From the NCBI RefSeq assembly GCF_024137025.1, contig NZ_JAMYJR010000034.1, positions 1 to 64,000 of the forward strand: a DNA stretch of 64,000 nucleotides. Reading direction: 5' to 3'. Positions within the stretch are counted from its first letter, which is position 1; each line of letters starts with the position of its first letter. Origin of the DNA: Paractinoplanes aksuensis. Its GTDB lineage: Bacteria; Actinomycetota; Actinomycetes; Mycobacteriales; Micromonosporaceae. A program made the translations under genes and the position numbers. The notes under the pieces are model-generated. The model searched no databases and was not told where the DNA came from. It saw only the letters and a list, made by a program, of their open reading frames with translations. This document shows, in pieces, positions 48,869 to 57,584 of this stretch.

Positions 48869-50140
48869 ATGGACCTCGACGAAGCCGAGCGCATGGGTGT
48901 GGACGAGCTGCGCGACCTGCAGCTTCAGCGGCTGCGGTGGACGCTGCGGCACGCGTACGAGAACGTCCCGCACTACCGGCAGGCGTTCGACAAGGCCGGG
49001 GTGCACCCCGACGACTGCCGCGAGCCGGCCGACCTGGCCCGGTTCCCGACGACCAGCAAGGCCGACCTGCGCGAGAACTACCCGTTCGGCATGTTCGCCG
49101 TGCCCGAGGCCGACGTCCGCCGCATCCACGCGTCGTCGGGCACCACCGGACGGCCCACCGTGGTCGGTTACACCCGGAACGACCTGGACATGTGGGCGTC
49201 GGTGGTCGCCCGCTCGATCCGGGCCGCGGGTGGGCGGCCGGGCGATCGACTGCACAATGCGTACGGCTATGGACTCTTCACCGGCGGGCTGGGCGCGCAC
49301 TACGGCGCCGAGAAGCTGGGGTGCACGGTCATCCCGGTCTCGGGCGGCATGACGCCGCGGCAGGTGCAGCTCATCACCGACTTCCGGCCGCGCATCATCA
49401 TGGTGACGCCGTCCTACATGCTCACGGTCATCGACGAGTTCGAGAAGCAGGGGCTCGACCCGCGCGCGTCCAGCCTCGAGATCGGCATCTTCGGGGCCGA
49501 GCCGTGGACCGAGCAGATGCGCCGCGAGATGGAGGAGCGGGCCGGTATCGACGCCGTCGACATCTACGGGTTGTCCGAGGTCATCGGGCCCGGCGTGGCC
49601 CAGGAGTGCGTCGAGACCAAGGACGGCCTGCACATCTGGGAGGACCATTTCTATCCCGAGGTGCTCGACCCCGAGACCGGCGCGGTGCTGCGCGAGGGCG
49701 AACTCGGCGAGCTCGTCCTCACCTCGCTCACCAAGGAAGCGATGCCGGTCATCCGCTACCGCACCCGCGATCTGACCCGGTTGCTGCCGGGGACGGCGCG
49801 GCCGGGGATGCGCCGCATGGAGAAGGTGACCGGTCGCAGCGACGACATGATCATCCTGCGCGGCGTCAATCTGTTCCCGACCCAGATCGAAGAGATCGTT
49901 CTGCGTACGCCCGGATTGGCCCCGCACTTCCAGCTCGTGCTCTCGACCCGGGGCCGTCTCGACCACCTCACGGTGCAGGTCGAGACGCGCCCGGACCACC
50001 CGGCTGACCGGGCCGCCTCCGCGGTCGCGAAGGCGATCAAGGACACCATCGGGACCAGCGTCGAGGTGGTGACCGTCGAGCCCGAGACACTTCCCCGCTC
50101 GGCCGGAAAGATCCAGCGAGTGATCGACCAACGCTCTTAG
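48869..50140 (+). CDS. Phenylacetate-CoA ligase-like adenylate-forming enzyme
   Basis: A 423-residue ANL enzyme of the PaaK family. ATP-binding P-loop SSGTTGRPT (89-97), then YGYGLFTGGLGAHYGAEKLG, a FGAEPWTEQM segment, DIYGLSEVIGPG, RYRTRDLTRLL and RSDDMIILRGVNLFPTQIEE, with Lys in SAGKIQRV. It activates an aryl or acyl acid as its CoA thioester. ATG 48869 has GGGAGG seven bases upstream. It heads an operon with an ABM protein and two unknown proteins, so the acid substrate may not be phenylacetate. Confidence 0.88.
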   Translation: MDLDEAERMGVDELRDLQLQRLRWTLRHAYENVPHYRQAFDKAGVHPDDCREPADLARFPTTSKADLRENYPFGMFAVPEADVRRIHASSGTTGRPTVVGYTRNDLDMWASVVARSIRAAGGRPGDRLHNAYGYGLFTGGLGAHYGAEKLGCTVIPVSGGMTPRQVQLITDFRPRIIMVTPSYMLTVIDEFEKQGLDPRASSLEIGIFGAEPWTEQMRREMEERAGIDAVDIYGLSEVIGPGVAQECVETKDGLHIWEDHFYPEVLDPETGAVLREGELGELVLTSLTKEAMPVIRYRTRDLTRLLPGTARPGMRRMEKVTGRSDDMIILRGVNLFPTQIEEIVLRTPGLAPHFQLVLSTRGRLDHLTVQVETRPDHPADRAASAVAKAIKDTIGTSVEVVTVEPETLPRSAGKIQRVIDQRS

Positions 50141-50149
50141 GGGGCGTCC

Positions 50150-50455
50150 ATGTCCGTCTTTCGCATCCTCGAAGCCACCGCCCGGCCCGGCGCGATCGGG
50201 CGGCTGTCGGAACTGCTCGTCCAGCAGGAACAGTCGGTAGTCGCCGACGCGCCCGGCATCGTGTTCGCCCAGTCCTTGCGCAGCGGCGACAGCGTGCTCG
50301 CGGTCTCGAGCTGGCGCAGCGTCGAGGACATGCAGAGCTACCTCGACCAGCCCGCGACCAACTCCTTCTATCAGGCGCTGCCCCCGCTGCTGATGGGCGT
50401 GCCGAGCGTACGAACCTTCGAGGTCATCGGCGCCGACGGGTGGCGGCCGGCATGA
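50150..50455 (+). CDS. Antibiotic-biosynthesis-monooxygenase (ABM) domain protein
   Basis: A 101-residue ferredoxin-like fold protein: FRILEATARPGAIGRLSELL, FAQSLRSGDSVLAVSSWRSV, FYQALPPLLMGVPSVRTFEV. ABM proteins include cofactor-free monooxygenases and small stress proteins. It begins nine bases after the ligase stop and its stop overlaps the next ATG (ATGA). Confidence 0.82.
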   Translation: MSVFRILEATARPGAIGRLSELLVQQEQSVVADAPGIVFAQSLRSGDSVLAVSSWRSVEDMQSYLDQPATNSFYQALPPLLMGVPSVRTFEVIGADGWRPA

Positions 50456-51129
50456 GCTGGTACTACCCGAAGGGCTGGACCGACCAGGAGGACGGCATCG
50501 ACCAGGTGCTGATCCACTACAGCTGCACGCCGCCCGGTCAGTGGCCGGACTGGAGCTGGCGCCACGACGCGCGCGTGCTGCAGGACGTCGGCGGCTTCCC
50601 CCGGCAGCGGCTCAAGGTGCTACGCATGCCGCGCGAGGTGTGGGACATGCAGCACGGCTGGTCGACGCCCGAGTACCGGTTCCACTACTACTTCGAGATC
50701 CACCAGAACGGGCACCGCTGGACGACCGACCTGTTCACCGAGGACATCGTCTATCGCGACCTCGAGTACACCGACGACAACGGCTGGGTCACCAACATCT
50801 GCATCTACTGGTCGGTCGGGGACTGGCGGGCGCCGGTCTACAGCCCGATGGAAGACCCGCGCATCCCCGCCGGCTCCGAGTTCCTGGCCAAGAACTATTA
50901 CACGTACGACGACAAGGAGCGCTTCCACCGGCAGAAGTACCAGATGCTGTACGAGCTGGGGCTGCCCCACCGCTTCCATTCGCGCATGTGGGGGCCGCGG
51001 GGCACGACGATCGTGCAGCAGTACCACGTCGGGCGCATGTACCCGCCGGAGGAGAAGAACGAGACCTGGCTCGGGCCGCTCGGCTCGTCGGCGCCGGGAG
51101 GTGACAACTGTTGGACGCACCGGCTGTGA
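50452..51129 (+). CDS. Unknown beta-rich protein, first of a paralogous pair
   Basis: A 225-residue protein without signal or TM segment. Rich in Trp/Tyr: HYSCTPPGQWPDWSWRHDAR, STPEYRFHYYFEIHQNGHRW, then FTEDIVYRDLEYTDDNGWVT. The FTEDIV motif and surrounding layout recur in the next gene. Sequence feel is of a carbohydrate-binding or lyase-type beta-sandwich; no family recognised. ATGA overlap with the ABM gene. Confidence 0.6.
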   Translation: MSWYYPKGWTDQEDGIDQVLIHYSCTPPGQWPDWSWRHDARVLQDVGGFPRQRLKVLRMPREVWDMQHGWSTPEYRFHYYFEIHQNGHRWTTDLFTEDIVYRDLEYTDDNGWVTNICIYWSVGDWRAPVYSPMEDPRIPAGSEFLAKNYYTYDDKERFHRQKYQMLYELGLPHRFHSRMWGPRGTTIVQQYHVGRMYPPEEKNETWLGPLGSSAPGGDNCWTHRL

Positions 51130-51725
51130 CCCCGTACTTCGGGCTGCGCAAGACGTGGCTCGACCCCGGCCCCGGCATCGCACTCGTCCAGGCGCACTAC
51201 ACGTGGTCGGACCCCGGCGCCGCGCCCGACTGGGCCGACGCCGAGCAGGTGGTGCTCGCGCCTGAGGACGGTCCGCTGCGCGCGGCCGTGCTCGAGGTGC
51301 CCCGGCTCGCCGGGGACTTCCAGCTCCACCACTTCTTCTTCGTGGTCGGCGCCGACGACCGCGCCGCCTCACCGGTGTTCACCGAGGACATCGTCTCGAC
51401 CGAAGTGACCTGCACCGACGCCACCGGCGACCTGACCGCGGCCGGCCTCGTCTGGAGCTCCGACGGCGCGCCGCCGAACTACACGAGCACGGTGATGGAC
51501 GGGCTGCCGTTCGAGACCCTGGGGGACGCGCCCGGCGAGGGCAGCCTCTACGAGTTCGTCCGCGCGCAGCCGTTGCCGCACGTCTTCCGCGGGCGGGTCT
51601 GGGGCGTCCGGGGCACCAGCATCAGGTACGCCCTCCATCTGATCCGGCACGGTCGGCCCGACCCGGCCCAGGACGGCGAGAGCTGGGACGACAACGGCGG
51701 CCGGGGCTGGGTCGTCGCGTTGTGA
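51111..51725 (+). CDS. Unknown beta-rich protein, second of the pair
   Basis: A 204-residue protein starting at TTG 51111 (GGGAGG nine bases upstream) with GTG 51126 as alternative. Shares with its neighbour an HYTW...PDWADAEQVVLA region, FQLHHFFFVVGADDRAASPV and FTEDIVSTEVTC. The two probably form a complex or arose by duplication. Overlaps both neighbours. Function unknown. Confidence 0.6.
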   Translation: MDAPAVTPYFGLRKTWLDPGPGIALVQAHYTWSDPGAAPDWADAEQVVLAPEDGPLRAAVLEVPRLAGDFQLHHFFFVVGADDRAASPVFTEDIVSTEVTCTDATGDLTAAGLVWSSDGAPPNYTSTVMDGLPFETLGDAPGEGSLYEFVRAQPLPHVFRGRVWGVRGTSIRYALHLIRHGRPDPAQDGESWDDNGGRGWVVAL

Positions 51726-52834
51726 GGCGGTTCGAGCGCCCGCTGCGCTGGTCGGCGCCGGGGCAGGTGCTCTACACGGGCCGCCTCGCCCGCGACGGCC
51801 GCAATCTGGTGCTGCACCTGGGACACGACGGCTGGAAGTACCCCACTGACGTGCCCATGACCCGGATCGGCGAGCATTCCTGGACGGCCGCCGTGCCGAC
51901 GCGCGGCCGATCGCTTATCGATTGCGTCATCCGATCCGAGCCTGCTTCCCGCTCGACTTCCGCGCCTTCATCCCGGTCAGCTTTCGCAGCTGGGTCGGGC
52001 CGAGCACCTGGGGCGGTTTCGAGTTCTGTCGGCGGGGCCGACTTTAAATGCGACAACAACTTCGGCGCCGATTATCGATTATGGATTGGCGTGGAGCCGG
52101 TGGACGCGCACGTGCACGTCCGGGCGCCGGGGCGCGACACGCTGGGCTTCGGCAGCCTGCTCGCCGCCGAGTACTCCGGGGGCATGACCCAGGCGGTGGT
52201 GTCGTGGGGCGACAACGACTTCGTCGACATCGCGGCCGAGGCGGTGCCCTGGCTGACGCGACTCGTGTGGGTGCGGCCGGGCGGACCCGACCCGGACGAC
52301 GTACGGCAAAGGCTCGAAGACGGCGCGGCCGGGCTCAAGCTGCATCCCGCGTACGACAACTACCCGGCCGACACCGCAGGCCTCGATCCCTATCTGAGAG
52401 CGGCTGAGGAAGCCGGCGTGCCGGTGACCGTCCACAGCGCCCCCGGCCCGGCCGACCCCGACCTGATCGCCCGCCTGGCCGACCGCTTCCCCACCGTGCC
52501 GTTCGTGCTCTACCACACCTATCTGGGCCCGCCCGACGGCCGCCGCCGCGCCGTCGCCCACGCGAAACGGATACCCACTCTGCATCTGGAAACCTCATGG
52601 TGCGGCTCCAGAACGGTCGAGCGCCTGATCGACGACGTCGGCCCCAGCCGCGTGCTGTTCGGCTCGGACGCGGCCACCGACGGCCCCCGCCACTTCGTGC
52701 GCGAGCCCCCCAACCTGGAGTCCCGCGAGACCTACAACCAGAGCCTGCTCCGCCTGGCCCAGCGCCTCAAACCCGCCGTCCTGCGCCAATTCCTCGAAAC
52801 CAACGCCCGCACGTTGTTCGGCCTCGAGACCTGA
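51722..52834 (+). CDS. CBM25-like domain fused to amidohydrolase
   Basis: A 370-residue protein. Residues 1-125: GQVLYTGRLARDGRNLVLHL, GHDGWKYPTDVPM, then DNNFGADYRLWIG, as in CBM25-type starch-binding domains. Between residues 70 and 107 lies a Ser/Ala-rich stretch (SEPASRSTSAPSSRS) absent from such domains. Residues 125-370 are an amidohydrolase_2 barrel: PVDAHVHVRAPG metal site, GLKLHPAYDNYP, VTVHSAPGPADPD, LYHTYLGPPDG, VLFGSDAATD. GTGA overlap with the preceding gene. It probably completes the pathway of this operon; substrate unknown. Confidence 0.75.
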   Translation: MRRFERPLRWSAPGQVLYTGRLARDGRNLVLHLGHDGWKYPTDVPMTRIGEHSWTAAVPTRGRSLIDCVIRSEPASRSTSAPSSRSAFAAGSGRAPGAVSSSVGGADFKCDNNFGADYRLWIGVEPVDAHVHVRAPGRDTLGFGSLLAAEYSGGMTQAVVSWGDNDFVDIAAEAVPWLTRLVWVRPGGPDPDDVRQRLEDGAAGLKLHPAYDNYPADTAGLDPYLRAAEEAGVPVTVHSAPGPADPDLIARLADRFPTVPFVLYHTYLGPPDGRRRAVAHAKRIPTLHLETSWCGSRTVERLIDDVGPSRVLFGSDAATDGPRHFVREPPNLESRETYNQSLLRLAQRLKPAVLRQFLETNARTLFGLET

Positions 52835-52996
52835 CCAGCACCTCACCCCGCCGTCCTCCACCAGATCCCGAGGCCAACGCCCGCGCGTTGCCCGGCCCGG
52901 TCGGCGTCGAATCGGTTCAAGGACAGAAGCAGCGTGGCGTGCGGGCTGTGGGCTTAGCCTGACGTCGGTTTGTCCTCAACGGAACTGGGTGATCCG

Positions 52997-53986
52997 GTGA
53001 GCGGGAACGAGCGGAGGGCTGCCCTCCAACGCGCGCTGCCTTTTGCCGCGACCTTTCTGGTTGTGGCCATCGTGCTGCTCGTCGGACTGTCGCGGCCCGA
53101 GAGGGCTGTGCCGTCCGAGCGCTCTGCCGGTTCCCCTTCGGCCGAGAGCCCGACGCCCGTGAGCCGCTCGGCCCAACCGCCGACCCGGGAGGCCGAGACG
53201 GGCGGCCCGGAGGCCGGGCCGGGCGGCCCGGCCCCGGCGCCGCTCCCCACTACCGGGGCCGCTGCGCCGACGACCCGGGTCACGCCGGAAGTCACGGCCA
53301 CGCAGACCGCCGGGAAGGTCAGCTCCCGGGTGGTGGCCTGGATGCAGGATCTTGGGCTCACCGGCGGCGGTGGCTCCTATCAGGAGGCCTTCTTCGCGGA
53401 GCTGAGCTGGGGCCGATGCGCCGAACTGCTCAGCCATGTCGACGGGTCGTCGGCGGACGAGATGCCGACGTGGCTTCCCCTGCTGTACCGGACGGCGGCT
53501 CAGGCCTGTCTGGCCGCCTTCCACGGGAAGACGTCGCTCTGGAGCGCCGCCGGCGCGGGCGTCGAACGGCTCAGCGCACGTTCCTCGTCGTTCGACTGCA
53601 TCGACCGAGCGGCCTATGAGGTCACCCGCGCGCTGGTCGAGATCCATCGCACTCAACCTGATGTGATCTTGGAGCGAGGCCGTGCCGACAGCGCGCGAGG
53701 ACCGTGCCCGCGACTGCTGTCGGTGACGCCGAGCAGTGGGCCGGCGGCGGGTGGCTATCCAGTGGTGATCACCGGAGAGCAGCTTCCGAATCCGGCGGTC
53801 ATCCACTTCGGTGCCGTCACCCGCACCGTCGCCACCAGCAACGGCCGGACCCTCCGGTTCACCGTGCCCCCGGTCGGCCAGTATCGCGACGTGGGCGTCT
53901 GGGTCGAAGGCTGGCCGTACGAGAGCAATCACTCGCCGACGTTCACCTACGACCCACCCGCGGCCAAGGAGAGCAGTGGTCCGTAG
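52997..53986 (+). CDS. Membrane-anchored protein with C-terminal IPT/TIG domain
   Basis: About 329 residues from GTG 52997 (TTG 52970 adds nine). One N-terminal TM helix (LPFAATFLVVAIVLLVGLS), a Pro/Ala/Thr-rich extracytoplasmic linker to about residue 110, a helical middle with cysteines (WGRCAELLSHVDG; TAAQACLAAFHGK), and an IPT/TIG fold (PRLLSVTPSSGPAAGGYPVV; TLRFTVPPVGQYRD). Function unknown. The next gene starts inside its last codons after AAGGAG, so the two form an operon. Confidence 0.65.
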   Translation: MSGNERRAALQRALPFAATFLVVAIVLLVGLSRPERAVPSERSAGSPSAESPTPVSRSAQPPTREAETGGPEAGPGGPAPAPLPTTGAAAPTTRVTPEVTATQTAGKVSSRVVAWMQDLGLTGGGGSYQEAFFAELSWGRCAELLSHVDGSSADEMPTWLPLLYRTAAQACLAAFHGKTSLWSAAGAGVERLSARSSSFDCIDRAAYEVTRALVEIHRTQPDVILERGRADSARGPCPRLLSVTPSSGPAAGGYPVVITGEQLPNPAVIHFGAVTRTVATSNGRTLRFTVPPVGQYRDVGVWVEGWPYESNHSPTFTYDPPAAKESSGP

Positions 53987-54875
53987 GCCGGGCGCCCGGC
54001 CCACGGCTGCCCGAGACAGCTATCGCCGTCTCCACTCGAACCGGCAGCGCGGCGACGCCGAGGACGGCCGCCTCTCCGAACGGTTCAAGGCCGTGCTCGG
54101 TGTCGTGTCGCCGCTGGCGGTGGGCACCGTGCTGCTGTTCTACTTCGGCTGGGTCCGGACCAAGACCGAGGCCGCGGCGCTGGGCTTCGACTCGAAGATC
54201 CTCGAGTTCACCACCGCCGACTACGTTCTGCGCAGCGTCAACGTGTTGTCGCTACCGCTGGTGGCGGTGCTCGTCCTCACGTTCGGAGCGCTGCGCGGCC
54301 ATCGGTGGCTGACCGAGCGCGTCGGCCCGGCCGGACGCCGCCGGGTCGCGTACGCAATGCTGCATTTCTGGCTCCTGTGCCTGGTCATCGCGGTCTTCCT
54401 GGCCCAGTTCGCGCCCTCGGCGGCCACGCCGGCCGCGCCGTTCCTGCTGACCGCCGCCACGGGTTCCGCCCTGTACGGCGAGCATCTGCGGGCCGCCCTC
54501 GAACCGGCCTTGCGCTGGAGCCTGGCGGTCCGCGTGGTGATGGTGTCCCTGCTGGTCATCGCCGTGATCGGTGACACCGAGCGCTTGGCCCGGGCCGTGG
54601 GCGAGGGGCTGGCCGACAGCGTCGTGACCGACCCCGGACAGCTCGCCGCCGTCGAGATCCACAGCACCAAGGATCTCGCCATCGTCGTACCGAACGTGAG
54701 CGCTCGGAGCGATCCGGCCACGGCCGGTGCCTTCCGCTTCCATTACTCCGGGTTGCGGTTGCTGCAGCGGTCCGGGGACAAGTATCTGCTCATCAACGAC
54801 GGATGGAGCCCGGAGACGGGCCGCGTGCTGCTGTTGCGCGACAGCGCCGATATCCGGCTAGAGTTCCATCATTGA
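53976..54875 (+). CDS. Four-TM membrane protein, partner of the TIG protein
   Basis: A 299-residue protein, GTG 53976 overlapping the previous stop. TM helices near residues 48-64 (AVLGVVSPLAVGTVLLFYFG), 90-110 (LSLPLVAVLVLTFGAL), 128-145 (MLHFWLLCLVIAVFLAQF) and 187-203 (VRVVMVSLLVIAVIG). The C-terminal part (IHSTKDLAIVVPNVSARSDP; KYLLINDGWSPETGRVLLLR) resembles membrane-associated domains predicted to be soluble. Not recognised. Confidence 0.6.
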   Translation: MVRRPGARPTAARDSYRRLHSNRQRGDAEDGRLSERFKAVLGVVSPLAVGTVLLFYFGWVRTKTEAAALGFDSKILEFTTADYVLRSVNVLSLPLVAVLVLTFGALRGHRWLTERVGPAGRRRVAYAMLHFWLLCLVIAVFLAQFAPSAATPAAPFLLTAATGSALYGEHLRAALEPALRWSLAVRVVMVSLLVIAVIGDTERLARAVGEGLADSVVTDPGQLAAVEIHSTKDLAIVVPNVSARSDPATAGAFRFHYSGLRLLQRSGDKYLLINDGWSPETGRVLLLRDSADIRLEFHH

Positions 54876-54927
54876 GATTCGCGAGTCGCGCACGCTCCGG
54901 GCCTGACCAGCGCCGATAGTGTTGGTC

Positions 54928-56289
54928 ATGGCTCCGATCCTGCGCCGCTTCCGGTTACGCCGTGACCTGCTGCGGGGTGGCCCGCCAACGGCCGACCTGC
55001 TGCGGCCGGTCGGGCCCGAGGTGCCCTCCGACGCCGAGGTCGTGCAGGTCGTCGACCTGTGCATGGGTGTCGGCGAGGTGTTGCTGTCCAGCGGCGAGCC
55101 TGCGGGCGACACGGCCGACACGATGGCCCGGCTGGCCGGAGCGTGCGGCCTGCCCACCGTGGACGTCGACATCACGTTCAACTCGATCAGCATGTGCTGC
55201 CACCGCGGCAAGGTGGCGGCCCCGGTCACCTCGATGCGGATCGTCCACTACCGCACCACCGACCTGACCCGCCTGGCCGCGGTCACCGACCTCGCCGACC
55301 AGGTGACCCGGGGCCGGGTGACCGTCGAGGCGGCCACGGCAGCCCTGACGAAAGCGACCGCGGCCCGCCACCCGTACCCGCGCTGGGTCGCCACCGCCGG
55401 CTGGGGCGGGCTGGCCGCCGCCGTCGCGGTGCTGCTGGGCGGCACGGCGCTGATCGCCCTGACCGCGTTCGTGGTGACCGCTCTGATCGACCGCCTGGGC
55501 CGCGTCCTCACCCGCTGGGGCGTGGCCCCGTTCTTCCTGCAGCTCACCGGCGGCCTGGTGGCCACGCTGGCCACGGTCGGCGTCTTCGCCACCGGCATCC
55601 TGCCCCCGGGCACGCAGCCGTCGCTGGTCATCGCGGCCGGCATCACCGCGCTGCTCTCCGGCCTGTCGGTGATGAGCGCGGTCCGCGACGCCCTCTCCGG
55701 CTACTACGTGACGGCGGCGGGCCGGGCGGCCGAGGTCGCGCTGCTCTCGGCCGGGCTGCTGTCGGGCGTCATCCTCGGCCTCAAACTGGGCCTGGAGTTC
55801 GGCATCGGCCTGGACCCGGCCCAGACCGTGAGCGCCGACGTGGCCCAGTTCGGCCTGTCCACGTTCGCCGCGGCCACCGCGGCCGGAATGTTCGCGCTGG
55901 CTTCGTACGCCCCCTTGCGCTCTTTGGCCGCAGCGGCCGTGGCCGGCGGCACCGGCTGGGCTGTGTACGGCGCTTTGACCCTCTACGCCGACCTCGGCCC
56001 GGCCACCGCAACCGGCGTCGCCGCCGCCGTGGTCGGCGCGGCCACCGGCCTGTCCCGCCGCCGCGGCCGCGTCCACGCCCAGGTCATCATCCTGGCCGGC
56101 ATCATCCCCCTGCTGCCGGGCCTGACGGCCTACCGCGGCTTCTACCAACTGGCCACCCAGCAGGCCACGACCGGCCTGGTCACCATGACGCTGGCCCTGG
56201 CCATCGGCCTCGCCCTGGCCGCCGGCGTCGCCCTGGGCGACTTTCTCACCCGCCCCCGTCCGAGGAACCGCCGTGCCGTACGCGATTGA
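54928..56289 (+). CDS. Threonine/serine exporter family protein (ThrE type)
   Basis: A 453-residue membrane protein. The N-terminal cytosolic ThrE domain (about 40-130: DLCMGVGEVLLSSGEPAGDT, VDVDITFNSISMCCHR) precedes about ten TM helices ending with GVALGDFLTRP. Exports threonine, serine or small peptides. ATG 54928 chosen; GTG 54919 is in frame. Confidence 0.88.
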   Translation: MAPILRRFRLRRDLLRGGPPTADLLRPVGPEVPSDAEVVQVVDLCMGVGEVLLSSGEPAGDTADTMARLAGACGLPTVDVDITFNSISMCCHRGKVAAPVTSMRIVHYRTTDLTRLAAVTDLADQVTRGRVTVEAATAALTKATAARHPYPRWVATAGWGGLAAAVAVLLGGTALIALTAFVVTALIDRLGRVLTRWGVAPFFLQLTGGLVATLATVGVFATGILPPGTQPSLVIAAGITALLSGLSVMSAVRDALSGYYVTAAGRAAEVALLSAGLLSGVILGLKLGLEFGIGLDPAQTVSADVAQFGLSTFAAATAAGMFALASYAPLRSLAAAAVAGGTGWAVYGALTLYADLGPATATGVAAAVVGAATGLSRRRGRVHAQVIILAGIIPLLPGLTAYRGFYQLATQQATTGLVTMTLALAIGLALAAGVALGDFLTRPRPRNRRAVRD

Positions 56290-56808
56290 ACTCTTTCTCG
56301 ACGAGGCCGCCGACCACCGGATCCGGCAGATGTGGGCCGCCCTCGACAGCGAAGGCATCCCGTCCCTGGCCGCCCGCCCCGACTCGGGCTACGCCCCCAC
56401 GTCACATTGTCGGTGTTCGACCAGGCCGACCGGTCCCGGATCACCGGCGCCCTGCGGCCCCTGCCGGCCACGGTGGGCGGGCTCCCGCTGACGCTGGCCG
56501 GCCCGGGATTCTTTCTCACCGACGAGGCGCCCGCCGTCCTGGCCGTCGTCCCCACGGCCCGGCTGCTCCAGCTGCACCGGCAGGTCCACGAAGCCCTGGA
56601 CCCCATCGTGGACGGGATCTGGCCCTGTTACCGGCCCGATGCCATGGTGCCGCACTGCACACTCGCGACCGGAGCGACCGACCGGACCCGTGTCATCGAC
56701 GTCGTGGCCACCTACCCGATGCCGATCCCCGCACTCGCTTCCGCTGCCTACCTCGTCGACCTGCCCGGCGGACGAACCCGCACCTCGCTCACCGCTGATT
56801 CTTGGTAG
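56273..56808 (+). pseudogene. 2'-5' RNA ligase/2H phosphoesterase gene with a frameshift
   Basis: The first frame, from the GTG at 56273, reads MPYAIELFLDEAADHRIRQM...SGYAP and then goes astray; the +1 frame continues HVTLSVFDQADRSRITGAL through PDAMVPHCTLATGATD to TAG 56808. The two HxT motifs (HVT, HCT) of the 2H fold are both kept. Restoring one C to the CCCCC run near 56396 gives an intact protein of about 178 residues. A homopolymer sequencing error is the simplest explanation; if real, the gene is dead. Confidence 0.75.
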
Positions 56809-56822
56809 GCAGCGTTGCACTA

Positions 56823-57584
56823 ATGTCTCGCGCCATGTGGAGTGAGGAGATCGTTGCGGGGCGGGCCGCGTGGCGGCACACCGCGTCGGGTGTCGTGTTT
56901 CGGGAGGTGCCGGGCGGGTCGTTCCGGATGGGGCTGTCCGAGGCCGAACTCGAGGCGGTCCGGGAGATCGAGCGCAGTGGTGGCGTCGAGGACACGATCG
57001 AGTCGTTCCTGGAGGGGGCGGGGGACGCGCAGCCCGTACGGGAGGTGAAGGTTCCGCCGTTCCTGATCGCCCGGCATCCGCTGACCGTGGACCAGGTGCG
57101 GCACTGGCTGCCCGACTACGACGACGACTACGCCGACGCGGACACGGGGGTCGCCCGGCTCGAGGACACGCTCGACGACCTGCTCGACGTGCTGCCGTTC
57201 CGGCTGCCCAGCGAGGCCGAATGGGAGTACGCGGCCCGCGCCGGCACCACCACGCTGACCTTCCGGGGCGACGGCAAGCCGGGCGAGGACCAGCTCATCG
57301 ACGACTACGCCGACGAGGCGCGGACGGCCGCCGCCGAGAACGCGTTCGGGCTGGCCGGGCTGGGTTCGGTCAACGAGATCTGCGCCGACGCCTGGATCTC
57401 CGGCTTCGAGGGCGCCCCGGCCACCGCCGAGCCGCGGCCGGGCGACGGCCCCCGCACGGTCCGCGGCGGCGCGGCCGACCTGCACCCGTGGCAGGGCTGC
57501 GACGAATGGCTCCTGCTGCTGGCGGCCACACGCTACGAGCACTACCAGTTCACCGCCGTACGCCCGGTCGCCTCACTGCCCTGA
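56823..57584 (+). CDS. Formylglycine-generating-enzyme-fold protein
   Basis: About 253 residues with the FGE-sulfatase (SUMF1/EgtB-type) fold: GVVFREVPGGSFRMGLSEAE, VREVKVPPFLIARHPLTVDQ, FRLPSEAEWEYAARAGTTT, VNEICADAW and TVRGGAADLHP. The paired copper-binding cysteines of true formylglycine-generating enzymes are not in the expected C-terminal places, so sulfatase maturation is unlikely. ATG 56823 used; ATG 56835 is also possible. Confidence 0.82.
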   Translation: MSRAMWSEEIVAGRAAWRHTASGVVFREVPGGSFRMGLSEAELEAVREIERSGGVEDTIESFLEGAGDAQPVREVKVPPFLIARHPLTVDQVRHWLPDYDDDYADADTGVARLEDTLDDLLDVLPFRLPSEAEWEYAARAGTTTLTFRGDGKPGEDQLIDDYADEARTAAAENAFGLAGLGSVNEICADAWISGFEGAPATAEPRPGDGPRTVRGGAADLHPWQGCDEWLLLLAATRYEHYQFTAVRPVASLP

